From contig NZ_CP072115.1 of the NCBI RefSeq assembly GCF_017639855.1, forward strand, positions 930,001 to 994,000: 64,000 nt of DNA. Direction: 5' to 3'. The notes beneath the pieces were generated by a model. That model was not told where the DNA came from, did not search any database, and saw only the letters and a program-made list of their open reading frames with translations. Source of the DNA: Streptococcus sp. zg-86. Lineage in GTDB: Bacteria > Bacillota > Bacilli > Lactobacillales > Streptococcaceae. The position numbers and the translations under genes were made by a program. Positions 6,739-15,619 of this stretch are shown here, one piece after another. Each line of letters begins with the position of its first letter. Positions within the stretch are counted from its first letter, which is position 1.

Positions 6739-9700
6739 ATGAAAAAGAAATATATCATTGGTAGTGTTGCAGCCATTGCTCTTAGTTTATGTAGTTATGA
6801 ACTTGGTCGTCATCAGGCTTTTTCTGCAAAAGACAGTCATCGTGTAGCCTATGTGGATCAGCAAGCTTCTCCAAATAATGTCGCGACAAAAGCTGAAAAT
6901 TTGACTCCTGAACAAATCAATGCCAAAGAAAATATCAAAGCGGAACAAATTGTCATCAAAATAACCGATCAAGGTTATGTCACATCTCATGGTGACCATT
7001 ATCACTACTATAATGGGAAAGTTCCGTTTGATGCCATTATTAGTGAAGAATTGATTATGAAGGATCCTGCTTACCAATTGCAAGATGCAGATATTGTCAA
7101 TGAGGTAAAAGATGGCTATATTATTAAGGTCAATGGAACCTATTATCTTTACTTAAAAGATCCAGCTCATACAACTAATGTACGGACCAAAGCAGAAATT
7201 GCTCGTCAGCGTGAAGAGCACCTGCAAAGCAAGGTTGCTGCGGGCGAGAGTAGCCGGTTTGTCTCTCAGGAAGTCAAGGCTGCAAGAGCACAAGGCCGTT
7301 ATACGACAGATGATGGATATGTCTTTAACCCGACAGATGTCATTGAAGATACAGGTGATGCCTTTATTGTTCCTCATGGCAATCATTTCCACTATATTCC
7401 TAAGAGTGACTTGTCGCCAAGTGAGCTAGCAGCAGCACAGAATTATTGGAATAGTAAAAAAGGTGAGGGAATCCGTCCGTCTTACGAGCAAGCTAGAAAA
7501 CAAGGTAGTAATCCAGTACAAATTCAAGGTTTGAATACGGGGAATCCGTCAGCTCCTACTATCGCTCAACTATTGCAGGAATTGTATGCAACTCCTCTTA
7601 GTGAGCGCCACGTAGAAACAGATGGTCTGGTATTTGATCCAGCACAGATTACTCGCCGAACAGACAGCGGAGTAGTGGTACCACATGGTGATCATTTCCA
7701 TTTTATTCCATATTCTCAAATGTCAGCCCTTGAGGCACAAATTGCGCAGGCGATTGCTATTGGAAAACCGATTGAACATGGAACAAATGGTATCGTCCCT
7801 GCTCCTGAAACAAAACCAATCAATGCAACTGAAAAGCCAACTTCTCCTCAACGGCATAACGGTCCTTATACGACAGATGATGGCTATGTCTTTAGTCCGA
7901 CAGATGTGATAAAAGATTTTGGCGATTCTTTTCTGGTACCACACGGTAATCATTTCCATTTTATTCCTAAGAGTGACTTATCTGCTAGCGAATTGAGCGC
8001 TGCCCAAAGCTATTGGGATCACAAAAACGGAACTCCCACTCCTACACAAGCTAATCCTATTGGAGGTTTAACTCCTTCATTGCCAGAGAAGCCGGTGCCA
8101 AGTCAGCCAAGTATCCAAGAAAAGAGCCTCTCTCAATTATTGCAGGAACTGTATGCAACTCCACTTGCGGAACGTCATGTAGAAACAGATGGCTTGGTCT
8201 TTGATCCGGCACAGATTATCCGTCGCACGGAAGATGGAGTAGCGGTACCACATGGTGATCACTTCCATTTTATTCTCTACTCTCAAATGTCACCTTTAGA
8301 AGCTAAAATTGCTCGCATGATTGGGATTGGAACGGTTCCTACAGTAGTAGAACCTCTGAAGCCATTAGAGCCAGAAACTAAGCCGGTAGAGCCTACCCAA
8401 CCTGTAAAACCAGAAGCACCTGCATCTGAAAAACAGCCGAAGAAAACCATGTATTCACAAAAAGAATTGGACGCAGCAAAAGCGGAAGGACGCTATATAT
8501 CAGCAGAGGATGGCTATATCTTTAAGGCTGAAGATATTATTAGCGATGAAGGAGAATCCTACATCATTTTCCGTGACAACTACACACACTGGGTGGATAA
8601 AGAGTCTCTTTCAGAAAAAGAATTAGCAGAAGCTGAGGCTTTCTGTAAAGAAAAAGGCTTGACAGCCCCAAGTGCAGATGATGTATCTTACTTTGATGCC
8701 AGCAAGGAAAGTGCCGACTCCGTCTTTGAACGAGTGGCAGCTAAGAAAGTCATTCCGTTTGAGCGCTTGCCTTATAATATAGGCTATGCTTCTGAAGTGA
8801 AAAAGGGCAAAATCATTATCCCACACAGAGATCATTACCATAACCTAACGATTTCTTGGTTCAATGATTCTGAATTCTTTAAGGCACCGAGTGGCTATAG
8901 CCTAGAAGATTTGTTTGCAACCGTCAAATACTATCTCGCTCATCCAGAAGATCGTCCATATTCGCAATATGGTTGGGGATCTGTGGAGGAAGAAAGCAAA
9001 CCAGAAACTCCAGTAGCTTCAGAAAGTAAGCCGACTGAAATTGCTAGCCACCCAGAGCGAGAAGGCAAGCCAAATTCACAGATTGTCTATACACCAGAAG
9101 AAATTGTAGCTGCCAAGGCAGCCGGTCGCTATACGACTTCAGATGGCTACATCTTTGATGCCAAGGACATTGTTGAAGACCTTGATGATGGTTATCTAGT
9201 CCCTCACATGACTCACAGCCATTATATTCCAAAGAAAGATTTGTCTGAAAAGGAGCAAGAAGAAGCACGTCAGTATGTGGATTCGGCTGGTTTAAATAAA
9301 AAGACAGAAACTAAGCCAACTAATCCAACAAAGGAAACGGCACTTGCTATTTACAATCGTGTAGCGGCAGAAAAGATTGTCCCAGTCGAAGCGATGCCGT
9401 ACAACTCCGCATATGTGGTTGATTTCCAAAATGGACAGATGATTATTCCGCATTATGATCACTACCATAACGTTTCTCTTTCTTGGTTTGATGATGACCT
9501 TTATCATGCACCAGAAGGATATACCTTGGAACAATTTCTTGCAACAGTTAAATATTATGTGACACATCCAGAAGATCGTCCAGTATCTGACGACGGTTTT
9601 GGTAGTGCAAGTGAGCATGGAACAATAAATAGTTCAGATACTGCCGAAGAGGAAGCAATGGACTATGAGCCAGATGAGGAAGAGTTGGAGCAACAAAGAC

Positions 9701-9891
9701 TAGCCAAAGAATACGGAATGTCAGTGGATGATTTCCAAGATAAACTCGTCACAATTGCTTTAAAATATAAGGTGGCTATGGATAGTTTTAGCTACCAACC
9801 AGAGCAAAAAACGGTTTCATTGGTGACAAAAGATGGTCAAACAGTTCTTGTTTCTCTTGAAAGTTTAGAAGAACTTCCAGTGAATGAATAA
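6739..9891 (+). CDS. Histidine triad surface protein (Pht/Htp family)
   Basis: This protein of 1050 residues belongs to the streptococcal Pht/Htp family, which binds zinc at the surface, supports zinc uptake with AdcAII/Lmb, and recruits complement factor H in some species. The N-terminus (KKYIIGSVAAIALSLCSYEL) has a lipobox-like LSLC at Cys18, as in Pht proteins. HxxHxH motifs are read as SHGDHYHYY (residue 84), PHGNHFHYI, PHGDHFHFI, PHGNHFHFI, PHGDHFHFIL, PHRDHYHNL, PHMTHSHYI and PHYDHYHNV. One further unit is degenerate (RDNYTHW). Pro-rich linkers separate the modules. It follows lmb with no gap and ends at a terminator. Confidence 0.93.
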   Translation: MKKKYIIGSVAAIALSLCSYELGRHQAFSAKDSHRVAYVDQQASPNNVATKAENLTPEQINAKENIKAEQIVIKITDQGYVTSHGDHYHYYNGKVPFDAIISEELIMKDPAYQLQDADIVNEVKDGYIIKVNGTYYLYLKDPAHTTNVRTKAEIARQREEHLQSKVAAGESSRFVSQEVKAARAQGRYTTDDGYVFNPTDVIEDTGDAFIVPHGNHFHYIPKSDLSPSELAAAQNYWNSKKGEGIRPSYEQARKQGSNPVQIQGLNTGNPSAPTIAQLLQELYATPLSERHVETDGLVFDPAQITRRTDSGVVVPHGDHFHFIPYSQMSALEAQIAQAIAIGKPIEHGTNGIVPAPETKPINATEKPTSPQRHNGPYTTDDGYVFSPTDVIKDFGDSFLVPHGNHFHFIPKSDLSASELSAAQSYWDHKNGTPTPTQANPIGGLTPSLPEKPVPSQPSIQEKSLSQLLQELYATPLAERHVETDGLVFDPAQIIRRTEDGVAVPHGDHFHFILYSQMSPLEAKIARMIGIGTVPTVVEPLKPLEPETKPVEPTQPVKPEAPASEKQPKKTMYSQKELDAAKAEGRYISAEDGYIFKAEDIISDEGESYIIFRDNYTHWVDKESLSEKELAEAEAFCKEKGLTAPSADDVSYFDASKESADSVFERVAAKKVIPFERLPYNIGYASEVKKGKIIIPHRDHYHNLTISWFNDSEFFKAPSGYSLEDLFATVKYYLAHPEDRPYSQYGWGSVEEESKPETPVASESKPTEIASHPEREGKPNSQIVYTPEEIVAAKAAGRYTTSDGYIFDAKDIVEDLDDGYLVPHMTHSHYIPKKDLSEKEQEEARQYVDSAGLNKKTETKPTNPTKETALAIYNRVAAEKIVPVEAMPYNSAYVVDFQNGQMIIPHYDHYHNVSLSWFDDDLYHAPEGYTLEQFLATVKYYVTHPEDRPVSDDGFGSASEHGTINSSDTAEEEAMDYEPDEEELEQQRLAKEYGMSVDDFQDKLVTIALKYKVAMDSFSYQPEQKTVSLVTKDGQTVLVSLESLEELPVNE

Positions 9892-9896
9892 TCAAA

Positions 9897-9934
9897 AGCT
9901 AGTAGCTTCCTTAGAAGGAGTTACTAGTTTTTTT
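9897..9934 (+). terminator. Terminator of the lmb-htp operon
   Basis: CTAGTAGCTTCCTT and AAGGAGTTACTAG form a long stem with a two-base loop; seven T follow. Confidence 0.85.
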
Positions 9935-9939
9935 ACGGC

Positions 9940-10101
9940 ATAGTGAATTGAATAAAGGTTAGAACATCGTTCAGTCGCTTTGCTTCAATAGTCCAGTGGA
10001 CTGTTGAAGGTTGGAAATAGGGATTATGGAGTAATCCTCAATTAATCCCATTTCTATCTGCAGCTCCTTGCCTTATCCTATCCTTTTCTCAATCTACTAT
10101 A
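9940..10101 (+). repeat. MITE-like dispersed element, copy C (long form)
   Basis: This is nearly identical to copy A over its whole length, including the extra internal segment. It is in direct orientation with copies A and B. With copy B it flanks the lmb-htp operon. Confidence 0.8.
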
Positions 10102-10114
10102 AATTCTTGATTTT

Positions 10115-10185
10115 TTGAGATTTTATGCTACAATTGTGTATAATTATACAAAATGCTTTTAAAAACAGTATAATAATACAAAATG
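10115..10185 (+). promoter_or_regulatory. Promoter with tandem palindromic repeats before the aminotransferase
   Basis: TTGAGA (10115-10120) and TATAAT (10139-10144) are 18 bases apart. GTATAATTATACAAAATG (10138-10155) overlaps the -10 and recurs as GTATAATAATACAAAATG (10168-10185), exactly 30 bases on. The first twelve bases of the first copy are a perfect palindrome. This looks like a pair of repressor sites on one helical face; the regulator is unknown. Confidence 0.6.
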
Positions 10186-10199
10186 AAGGAGAGAGGAAA

Positions 10200-11261
10200 A
10201 TGGTAGAATTTAGACAAGGATTAGCGAGCTGGGAGCCGTATAAATTGGGGCAAATTGCTCCGTATGATTTAGCCAATAATGAGAACCGCTTAATGGATTG
10301 GACAGGTCTTTTAAAGAATATCCAAGCCAATATGAGCTTGTCCGATTTGATGTACTATGGGGATAATTGCTATCGTGATGTGATTGAAAAATATGCCAAC
10401 TATGCTGGTGTGCATGCTAGACAAGTCACAGCTGGTGTGGGATCAGATTTTCTCATTCACATGATTGTAACGACCTTCCTAGAAAAGGGAGATGTCTTTT
10501 TGACCGTTGATCCGGATTTTTTCATGTACCAAGTCTACAACCAGCTGCATGATTCGCGCTTTGAGGCATATCCCTTAGAGTGGGAGCAGGACAGTCTACA
10601 CTTGTCAGCAAAAAAACTTTTGATTTATGCAGAGCGAGTGGAGGCTAAGGTTCTCATGTTATCCAATCCCAATAATCCCTCTTCCGTAGCCTTTAATCCC
10701 AAAGAAATTGAGCAAATCCTACAATCCTTTAAGGGCTTGGTTGTCTTAGATGAGGCCTATATTGAATTTTCAGACAGCCCGAGTTTTGTCAGTTTGATTG
10801 GAACTTCCCCTAATCTCATTGTCCTACGCACCTTATCAAAAGCCTTTGCTCTAGCAGGTTTGCGCTTAGGTTTTGCCATAGCTAATGAGCGGTTGATTTA
10901 TGAATTGGATAAGGCTATCCCGCCTTTTAGTGTGTCAAATGTTGTGGCAAAGATTGGTTCTGCGGCTCTAGATTACACTAGTCAAGTGGAAGAAACAAGA
11001 CAAGCGATTATCGCACTTCGTCGGGAGTTTCTGGATTTTCTAGCTCAGATTCCAAAGGCTCAAGCCCTACCTAGTCAGACAAATTTTGTGACATTTACCT
11101 TTCCCAAAGCAGAAGCCTTTTATCGTAAGGCATTAGAACAGGGTTTTGATTTCAAGTATTACCAAGAAGGAAGATTAACAGGTTATATTCGTATGGCGAT
11201 TGGTCGTCCTGAGGAAATGGCCTTAGTGAAGCAGATTCTGCTCTCTCTTATGGCTGAATAA
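10200..11261 (+). CDS. PLP-dependent aminotransferase, HisC-like
   Basis: This is a fold-type I aminotransferase of 353 residues, in the histidinol-phosphate aminotransferase / threonine-phosphate decarboxylase group. The start is the ATG at 10200 behind GAAGGAGAGAGG. PLP-site features are SNPNNPSS, VVLDEAYIEFS and the Schiff-base lysine in LRTLSKAFALAGLRLGF; the substrate-carboxylate arginine is in GYIRMAIG. No other histidine or cobalamin gene is nearby, so an annotation as HisC would rest on similarity alone. It could serve another amino acid, such as an aromatic one. It has its own promoter and a strong terminator. Confidence 0.82.
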   Translation: MVEFRQGLASWEPYKLGQIAPYDLANNENRLMDWTGLLKNIQANMSLSDLMYYGDNCYRDVIEKYANYAGVHARQVTAGVGSDFLIHMIVTTFLEKGDVFLTVDPDFFMYQVYNQLHDSRFEAYPLEWEQDSLHLSAKKLLIYAERVEAKVLMLSNPNNPSSVAFNPKEIEQILQSFKGLVVLDEAYIEFSDSPSFVSLIGTSPNLIVLRTLSKAFALAGLRLGFAIANERLIYELDKAIPPFSVSNVVAKIGSAALDYTSQVEETRQAIIALRREFLDFLAQIPKAQALPSQTNFVTFTFPKAEAFYRKALEQGFDFKYYQEGRLTGYIRMAIGRPEEMALVKQILLSLMAE

Positions 11262-11301
11262 ATGAAGCAGATTTCGCTAAAAACGTTTGACTAATATACA
11301 A

Positions 11302-11364
11302 AAATAGGAGTAAGTTACTCAACGTTAGGAATAACAATTGAGTTCTGCTCCTATTTTATTTTGT
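11302..11364 (+). terminator. Terminator after the aminotransferase
   Basis: AAAATAGGAG (11302-11311) pairs with CTCCTATTTT (11349-11358), with an inner ACTCAA/TTGAGT stem; a T-rich tail follows. Confidence 0.8.
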
Positions 11365-11460
11365 TTTGGATAAATTATAGGATTTGTAGAATAAGACTAG
11401 TCAAGTTTAGATTATATGCTGGTCCATTTTTTATAAAAAAGATAGTTTATCACATAAAAT

Positions 11461-11510
11461 GATAGATTTTGATAGAAAATGATTGACAATGATAGAAAAT
11501 CAGGTATAAT
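11461..11510 (+). promoter_or_regulatory. fruR promoter with 10-bp-periodic repeats
   Basis: TTGACA (11483-11488) and TATAAT (11505-11510) are 16 bases apart. The segment 11461-11500 reads as four consecutive 10-mers in register: GATAGATTTT, GATAGAAAAT, GATTGACAAT, GATAGAAAAT. Such helically phased repeats over the -35 suit a DeoR-family repressor, here FruR regulating itself and responding to fructose-1-phosphate. Confidence 0.7.
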
Positions 11511-11543
11511 AGTTTCTGTAACCGATTGCAGGAGGTGAGAGAA

Positions 11544-12287
11544 ATTCTTAAATCAGAACGCAAACAGATGATTGTGGAAACCATTAAGGAGCGCCAGTTT
11601 GTTAAGCTAGAAGATTTGGTGATATTGCTACATTCTTCTGAATCAACTGTCAGACGCGATTTAGATGAGTTGGAAATGGCTGGAAAATTGCGCCGTGTAC
11701 ATGGTGGGGCTGAAAGTCTACCCAATCTTCAGGAAGAAGAATCAATCGTTCAAAAATCTGTCAAAAACGTTCAAGAAAAACGACAAATCGCTCAAAAAGC
11801 TGCCAGTTTGGTAGAAGATGGGGATGTCCTCTTTCTTGATGCAGGAACAACGACTGAGTTGATGATTGATTACTTGGTGGCAGCTGATTTAACGGTAGTG
11901 ACCAATTCCGTTCACCATGCTGTCAAGCTAGTAGATAAGGGCTTTTATACTATTATCATTGGCGGTAAGGTCAAAAAGTCAACAGATGCTTCTATCGGAG
12001 CTGTGGCACTAGAACAGATTCGGCAGCTGCATTTCACCAAGGCCTTTCTAGGGATGAATGGTGTTGATAGCCATGACTACACGACACCAGACATAGAAGA
12101 AGGAGCGATTAAGCGGACGGTTTTGAACAATGCCAGTCAAGCTTATGTCTTAGTCGATTCGTCTAAATTTGGTCCGATTTCTTTTACAAAAGTGGCAGAA
12201 ATCGAAAGAGCACATCTCATTTGTTGTCGTACCGAGAGCAATCTACTGGCAACTATAAAGAAAAAAACGAGGGTAATTGAAGTATGA
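11544..12287 (+). CDS. fruR: DeoR-family fructose operon repressor FruR
   Basis: FruR is a DeoR-type transcription regulator of the fructose operon, usually responsive to fructose-1-phosphate. It has an N-terminal helix-turn-helix (SSESTVRRDLDELEMAGKLRRVHGG) and a C-terminal sugar-phosphate sensor domain (DGDVLFLDAGTTTELMIDYL, GMNGVD). The start is doubtful. DeoR proteins usually begin M-x-K-x-E-R, and here the codon before LKSERKQ is ATT at 11544, eight bases after AGGAGG (11530-11535). The alternatives are a GTG at 11535, which overlaps that ribosome site, and a TTG at 11526 with none. I favour an ATT start. The gene overlaps fruK by four bases. Confidence 0.85.
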   Translation: MLKSERKQMIVETIKERQFVKLEDLVILLHSSESTVRRDLDELEMAGKLRRVHGGAESLPNLQEEESIVQKSVKNVQEKRQIAQKAASLVEDGDVLFLDAGTTTELMIDYLVAADLTVVTNSVHHAVKLVDKGFYTIIIGGKVKKSTDASIGAVALEQIRQLHFTKAFLGMNGVDSHDYTTPDIEEGAIKRTVLNNASQAYVLVDSSKFGPISFTKVAEIERAHLICCRTESNLLATIKKKTRVIEV

Positions 12288-13195
12288 TTTATACAGTCAC
12301 CTTAAACCCTGCGATAGACTATATTGTTCGTCTTTCAAAGATAGAATCAGGCGCAGTTAATCGCATGGATAGTAGTGATATCTTTTCTGGTGGTAAGGGA
12401 ATCAATGTCAGCCGGATTTTACAACGGCTTGGCTATGCCAGTACCGCAACTGGTTTTGTCGGAGGATTTACTGGGGAATTTATCAAGAGCAGTTTGGCTA
12501 CTGAAGAAATTGGTACTCAGTTTGTCAAGGTAGACCAAGATACCCGTATCAATGTCAAAATCAAGGCAGACCAAGAAACGGAGATCAATGGACTAGGACC
12601 GATTGTGACAGAGGAGCAATTGGCAGAATTAGAAACCATTTTAGCACATGTCACCACAGAAGATACCGTGGTCTTTGCAGGTTCTGCACCAGCTAGTTTG
12701 GGAAACCAAGTCTACAATCGCTTGATTCCCTTAGCCAAAGAGGCTGGAGCAGAAGTTGTCTGTGACTTTGAAGGTCAGACCCTGCTGGATTCCTTGGCCT
12801 ATCAACCACTCTTGGTCAAACCAAATAATCATGAATTAGAAGCTATTTTTGGTGTGACCTTCCAGTCGCGTGAGGATATTGTGCAGTATGCAAAAGAAAT
12901 TCTTACCAAAGGTGCACAACATGTGATTGTGTCCATGGCAGGTGATGGAGCATTGCTGGTGACTCCAGAGGCAACCTATTTTGCAAAACCAATCAAGGGA
13001 GTGGTCAAAAATTCTGTCGGAGCTGGTGATTCAATGGTTGCTGGATTTACAGGTGCATACACCACATCTCATAACCCAATTGAAGCCTTGAAATGGGGAG
13101 TTGCTTGCGGAACGGCAACAGCTTTCTCAGATGATTTAGCCAGCATTGAGTTTATTAAGGAAATGTATGAAAAAGTGGAGGTAGAAATTCTATGA
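12284..13195 (+). CDS. fruK: 1-phosphofructokinase
   Basis: A PfkB-family kinase that converts fructose-1-phosphate and ATP to fructose-1,6-bisphosphate. The 303-residue product has IYTVTLNPAIDYIV at the start, the substrate-binding GGKGINVSRIL, and the C-terminal anion-hole motif SVGAGDSMVAGF with the catalytic Asp. It overlaps fruR upstream (ATGA) and fruA downstream (4 bases), so all three are translationally coupled. PfkB kinases of this type sometimes also accept tagatose-6-phosphate, which matters because the lac operon here lacks lacC. Confidence 0.95.
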   Translation: MIYTVTLNPAIDYIVRLSKIESGAVNRMDSSDIFSGGKGINVSRILQRLGYASTATGFVGGFTGEFIKSSLATEEIGTQFVKVDQDTRINVKIKADQETEINGLGPIVTEEQLAELETILAHVTTEDTVVFAGSAPASLGNQVYNRLIPLAKEAGAEVVCDFEGQTLLDSLAYQPLLVKPNNHELEAIFGVTFQSREDIVQYAKEILTKGAQHVIVSMAGDGALLVTPEATYFAKPIKGVVKNSVGAGDSMVAGFTGAYTTSHNPIEALKWGVACGTATAFSDDLASIEFIKEMYEKVEVEIL

Positions 13196-15147
13196 AAATT
13201 CAAGATGTCTTACGACAAGAAGTGATGTTGCTTGATTTAGCAGCAAGAACGAAAGAAGCAGTTATTGATGAAATGGTCACAAACTTAGTGGAAAAAGGGT
13301 TTGTAACAGATTTCGATGTCTTTAAAACAGGGATTATGAACCGTGAAGCCCAAACGACAACTGGTCTCGGTGATGGAATCGCTATGCCTCATAGCAAGAA
13401 TGCGGCAGTCAAAGAAGCAACAGTTCTCTTTGCAAAATCAAACCAAGGTGTCGACTATGAGAGTTTAGATGGTCAGCCAACGGATTTATTCTTTATGATT
13501 GCTGCACCAGAAGGGGCTAATGATACACATCTAGCAGCCCTTGCAGAATTGTCCAAATATTTGATGAAACCAGGATTTGCAGATAAACTTCGTCACGTTT
13601 CCTCATCTGCTGAAGTTCTAGCGGTCTTTGATGAAGCGGAGGCAGCTGATAAAGCCAGTCAAGTGGTTGAAACAGCAAGTGCCAGCAGAGGAGAAAAAGA
13701 CTTTATCGTTGCAGTTACAGCGTGTACAACAGGGATTGCCCATACCTATATGGCAGAAGAAGCACTGAAAAAACAGGCTGCTGAAATGGGGATTGACATC
13801 AAGGTAGAAACAAATGGTGCATCTGGTGTCGGCAATAAGTTGACAGCAGAGGATATCAAGCGTGCTAAGGGCGTTATCATCGCAGCAGATAAGGCTGTTG
13901 AAATGGCTCGATTTAATGGAAAACCACTCGTATCACGCCCCGTTGCAGATGGTATCAAAAAGACAGAAGAACTCATCAACCTTGTCTTAAACGGTGAAGC
14001 AAGTCTGTATTACGCGAAAGAAGGTGCGAGTATGGAAGAATCCGCCGAAACATTGAGCCTTGGAAAGGCCTTCTATAAACACTTGATGAGTGGCGTTTCC
14101 CAAATGCTTCCATTTGTTATCGGCGGCGGTATCTTGATTGCCCTTGCCTTTCTTATTGATAATGTCTTGGGTGTACCCCAAGATCAATTATCTAGTCTTG
14201 GTTCTTACAATGAATTAGCATCTATGTTTATGAAGATTGGTGGCGCAGCCTTTGGCTTTATGTTACCGCTTCTTGCAGGGTATATTGCTTATTCTATTGC
14301 TGAAAAGCCAGGTTTGATTGCTGGTTTTGTGGCAGGTGCTATTGCAAAAGATGGTCTGGCTTATGGAAAAATTCCATTTGGGGCAGCGACCTCTGACATT
14401 CCAGCAGCTGTTTCTTCTGGTTTCTTAGGTGCTCTTGTCGGCGGTTTCTTGGCAGGTGCGGTTATCCTAGCCTTACGAAAAGTTCTTGCTCATTTACCAA
14501 AATCTCTTGAAGGAATCAAATCCATTCTTCTCTTGCCACTGCTTGGCGCTATGATTACGGGATTTGTGATGTTCTTTGTCAATATCCCAATGGCGGCTAT
14601 CAATACTGGTATGAATGATTTCCTCAGTGGTTTAGAAGGAAGTTCCGCAGTCATCTTGGGACTCGTCCTTGGAGGGATGATGGCAATCGATATGGGTGGT
14701 CCCGTCAATAAGGCAGCCTATGTCTTTGGTACAGGTACATTGGCAGCAACCGTTGCAAATGGCGGTTCTGTGGCAATGGCAGCTGTTATGGCAGGTGGTA
14801 TGGCGCCTCCTCTAGCAGTCTTTGTTGCTACTCTCTTATTTAAAGATAAATTTACAAAAGAAGAACGTAATTCAGGTTTGACCAATATCGTTATGGGCTT
14901 ATCCTTTATTACAGAAGGGGCGATTCCATTTGGGGCGGCAGACCCAGCACGTGCGATTCCTAGTTTCGTAGCAGGATCAGCGATTACAGGAGCTTTAGTA
15001 GGTTTGTCTGGTATCAAATTGATGGCACCACACGGTGGAATCTTCGTGATTGCCTTGACTAGCAATCCACTTCTCTACCTCGTCTTTGTTCTCGTTGGCG
15101 CAATTGTATCCGGTATTCTCTTTGGTGCCCTTCGCAAAGCAAAATAA
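13192..15147 (+). CDS. fruA: Fructose PTS transporter EIIABC
   Basis: This membrane PTS permease imports fructose and phosphorylates it to fructose-1-phosphate. The 651-residue protein is a three-domain fusion. EIIA is at residues 1-150, with phospho-His67 in GDGIAMPHSK. EIIB is at about 160-270, with the phospho-Cys in TACTTGIAHTYMAEEAL. EIIC follows from about 295 and has many membrane helices. It is the last gene of the fru operon and is followed by a strong terminator. Confidence 0.96.
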   Translation: MKIQDVLRQEVMLLDLAARTKEAVIDEMVTNLVEKGFVTDFDVFKTGIMNREAQTTTGLGDGIAMPHSKNAAVKEATVLFAKSNQGVDYESLDGQPTDLFFMIAAPEGANDTHLAALAELSKYLMKPGFADKLRHVSSSAEVLAVFDEAEAADKASQVVETASASRGEKDFIVAVTACTTGIAHTYMAEEALKKQAAEMGIDIKVETNGASGVGNKLTAEDIKRAKGVIIAADKAVEMARFNGKPLVSRPVADGIKKTEELINLVLNGEASLYYAKEGASMEESAETLSLGKAFYKHLMSGVSQMLPFVIGGGILIALAFLIDNVLGVPQDQLSSLGSYNELASMFMKIGGAAFGFMLPLLAGYIAYSIAEKPGLIAGFVAGAIAKDGLAYGKIPFGAATSDIPAAVSSGFLGALVGGFLAGAVILALRKVLAHLPKSLEGIKSILLLPLLGAMITGFVMFFVNIPMAAINTGMNDFLSGLEGSSAVILGLVLGGMMAIDMGGPVNKAAYVFGTGTLAATVANGGSVAMAAVMAGGMAPPLAVFVATLLFKDKFTKEERNSGLTNIVMGLSFITEGAIPFGAADPARAIPSFVAGSAITGALVGLSGIKLMAPHGGIFVIALTSNPLLYLVFVLVGAIVSGILFGALRKAK

Positions 15148-15155
15148 TCGACAGC

Positions 15156-15198
15156 AAAAACCTTGTCTTGGAATAGATAAGGTTTTTCTCTTTTTTCT
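15156..15198 (+). terminator. Terminator of the fru operon
   Basis: AAAAACCTTGTCT pairs with AGATAAGGTTTTT around a six-base loop; a T-rich tail follows. A TATAAT at 15209-15214 then serves the next gene. Confidence 0.85.
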
Positions 15199-15243
15199 GG
15201 AAATATGATATAATATAGCTATTACCATTTTTAGGAGATTCAG

Positions 15244-15618
15244 ATGAATATTATTCGTGATAAAGAGCTTGTTAACCAGTATCATTTTGATGTTCGCAAT
15301 AGCGAATGGGAAGAAAACAATGGTGTTCCAACAACTAAGTTAAAAGTTGATTTTCAATTGATTGATCGAAACGAAGAAGAGCAGAAGATGTCGATTATTG
15401 TGATTTTACGTTTCATGATTGTATTGGATCACTTTGTGATTTCAGGTGCGATGAGTCAAGGTATCCATATGACAGACAGAGTTGTTCAGGATGTAGATGA
15501 ATTTACCGAAGGAGAAAAACGTTTCTTGGTTGATCCGCTATTGGATATGCTCAAGCGTTTGACCTATGAAGTAACAGAAATCGCCTTGGATGCCCCGGGT
15601 GTAAATTTGGAGTTTTAA
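15244..15618 (+). CDS. DUF1149 family protein
   Basis: This 124-residue cytoplasmic protein matches the DUF1149 family of lactic acid bacteria (SecB-like fold by family description, function unproven). It has no signal or membrane segment and is rich in acidic residues. A -10 TATAAT at 15209-15214 and GGAG before the ATG support the start. It ends one base before the DegV gene, so it probably heads the degV-dapB-cca-ABC-F operon. Confidence 0.8.
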   Translation: MNIIRDKELVNQYHFDVRNSEWEENNGVPTTKLKVDFQLIDRNEEEQKMSIIVILRFMIVLDHFVISGAMSQGIHMTDRVVQDVDEFTEGEKRFLVDPLLDMLKRLTYEVTEIALDAPGVNLEF

Positions 15619-15619
15619 C

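Noticed and set aside
14718..15065. - strand open frame in fruA
   Set aside because: It is antisense to a well-supported EIIC domain and lacks a start signal.
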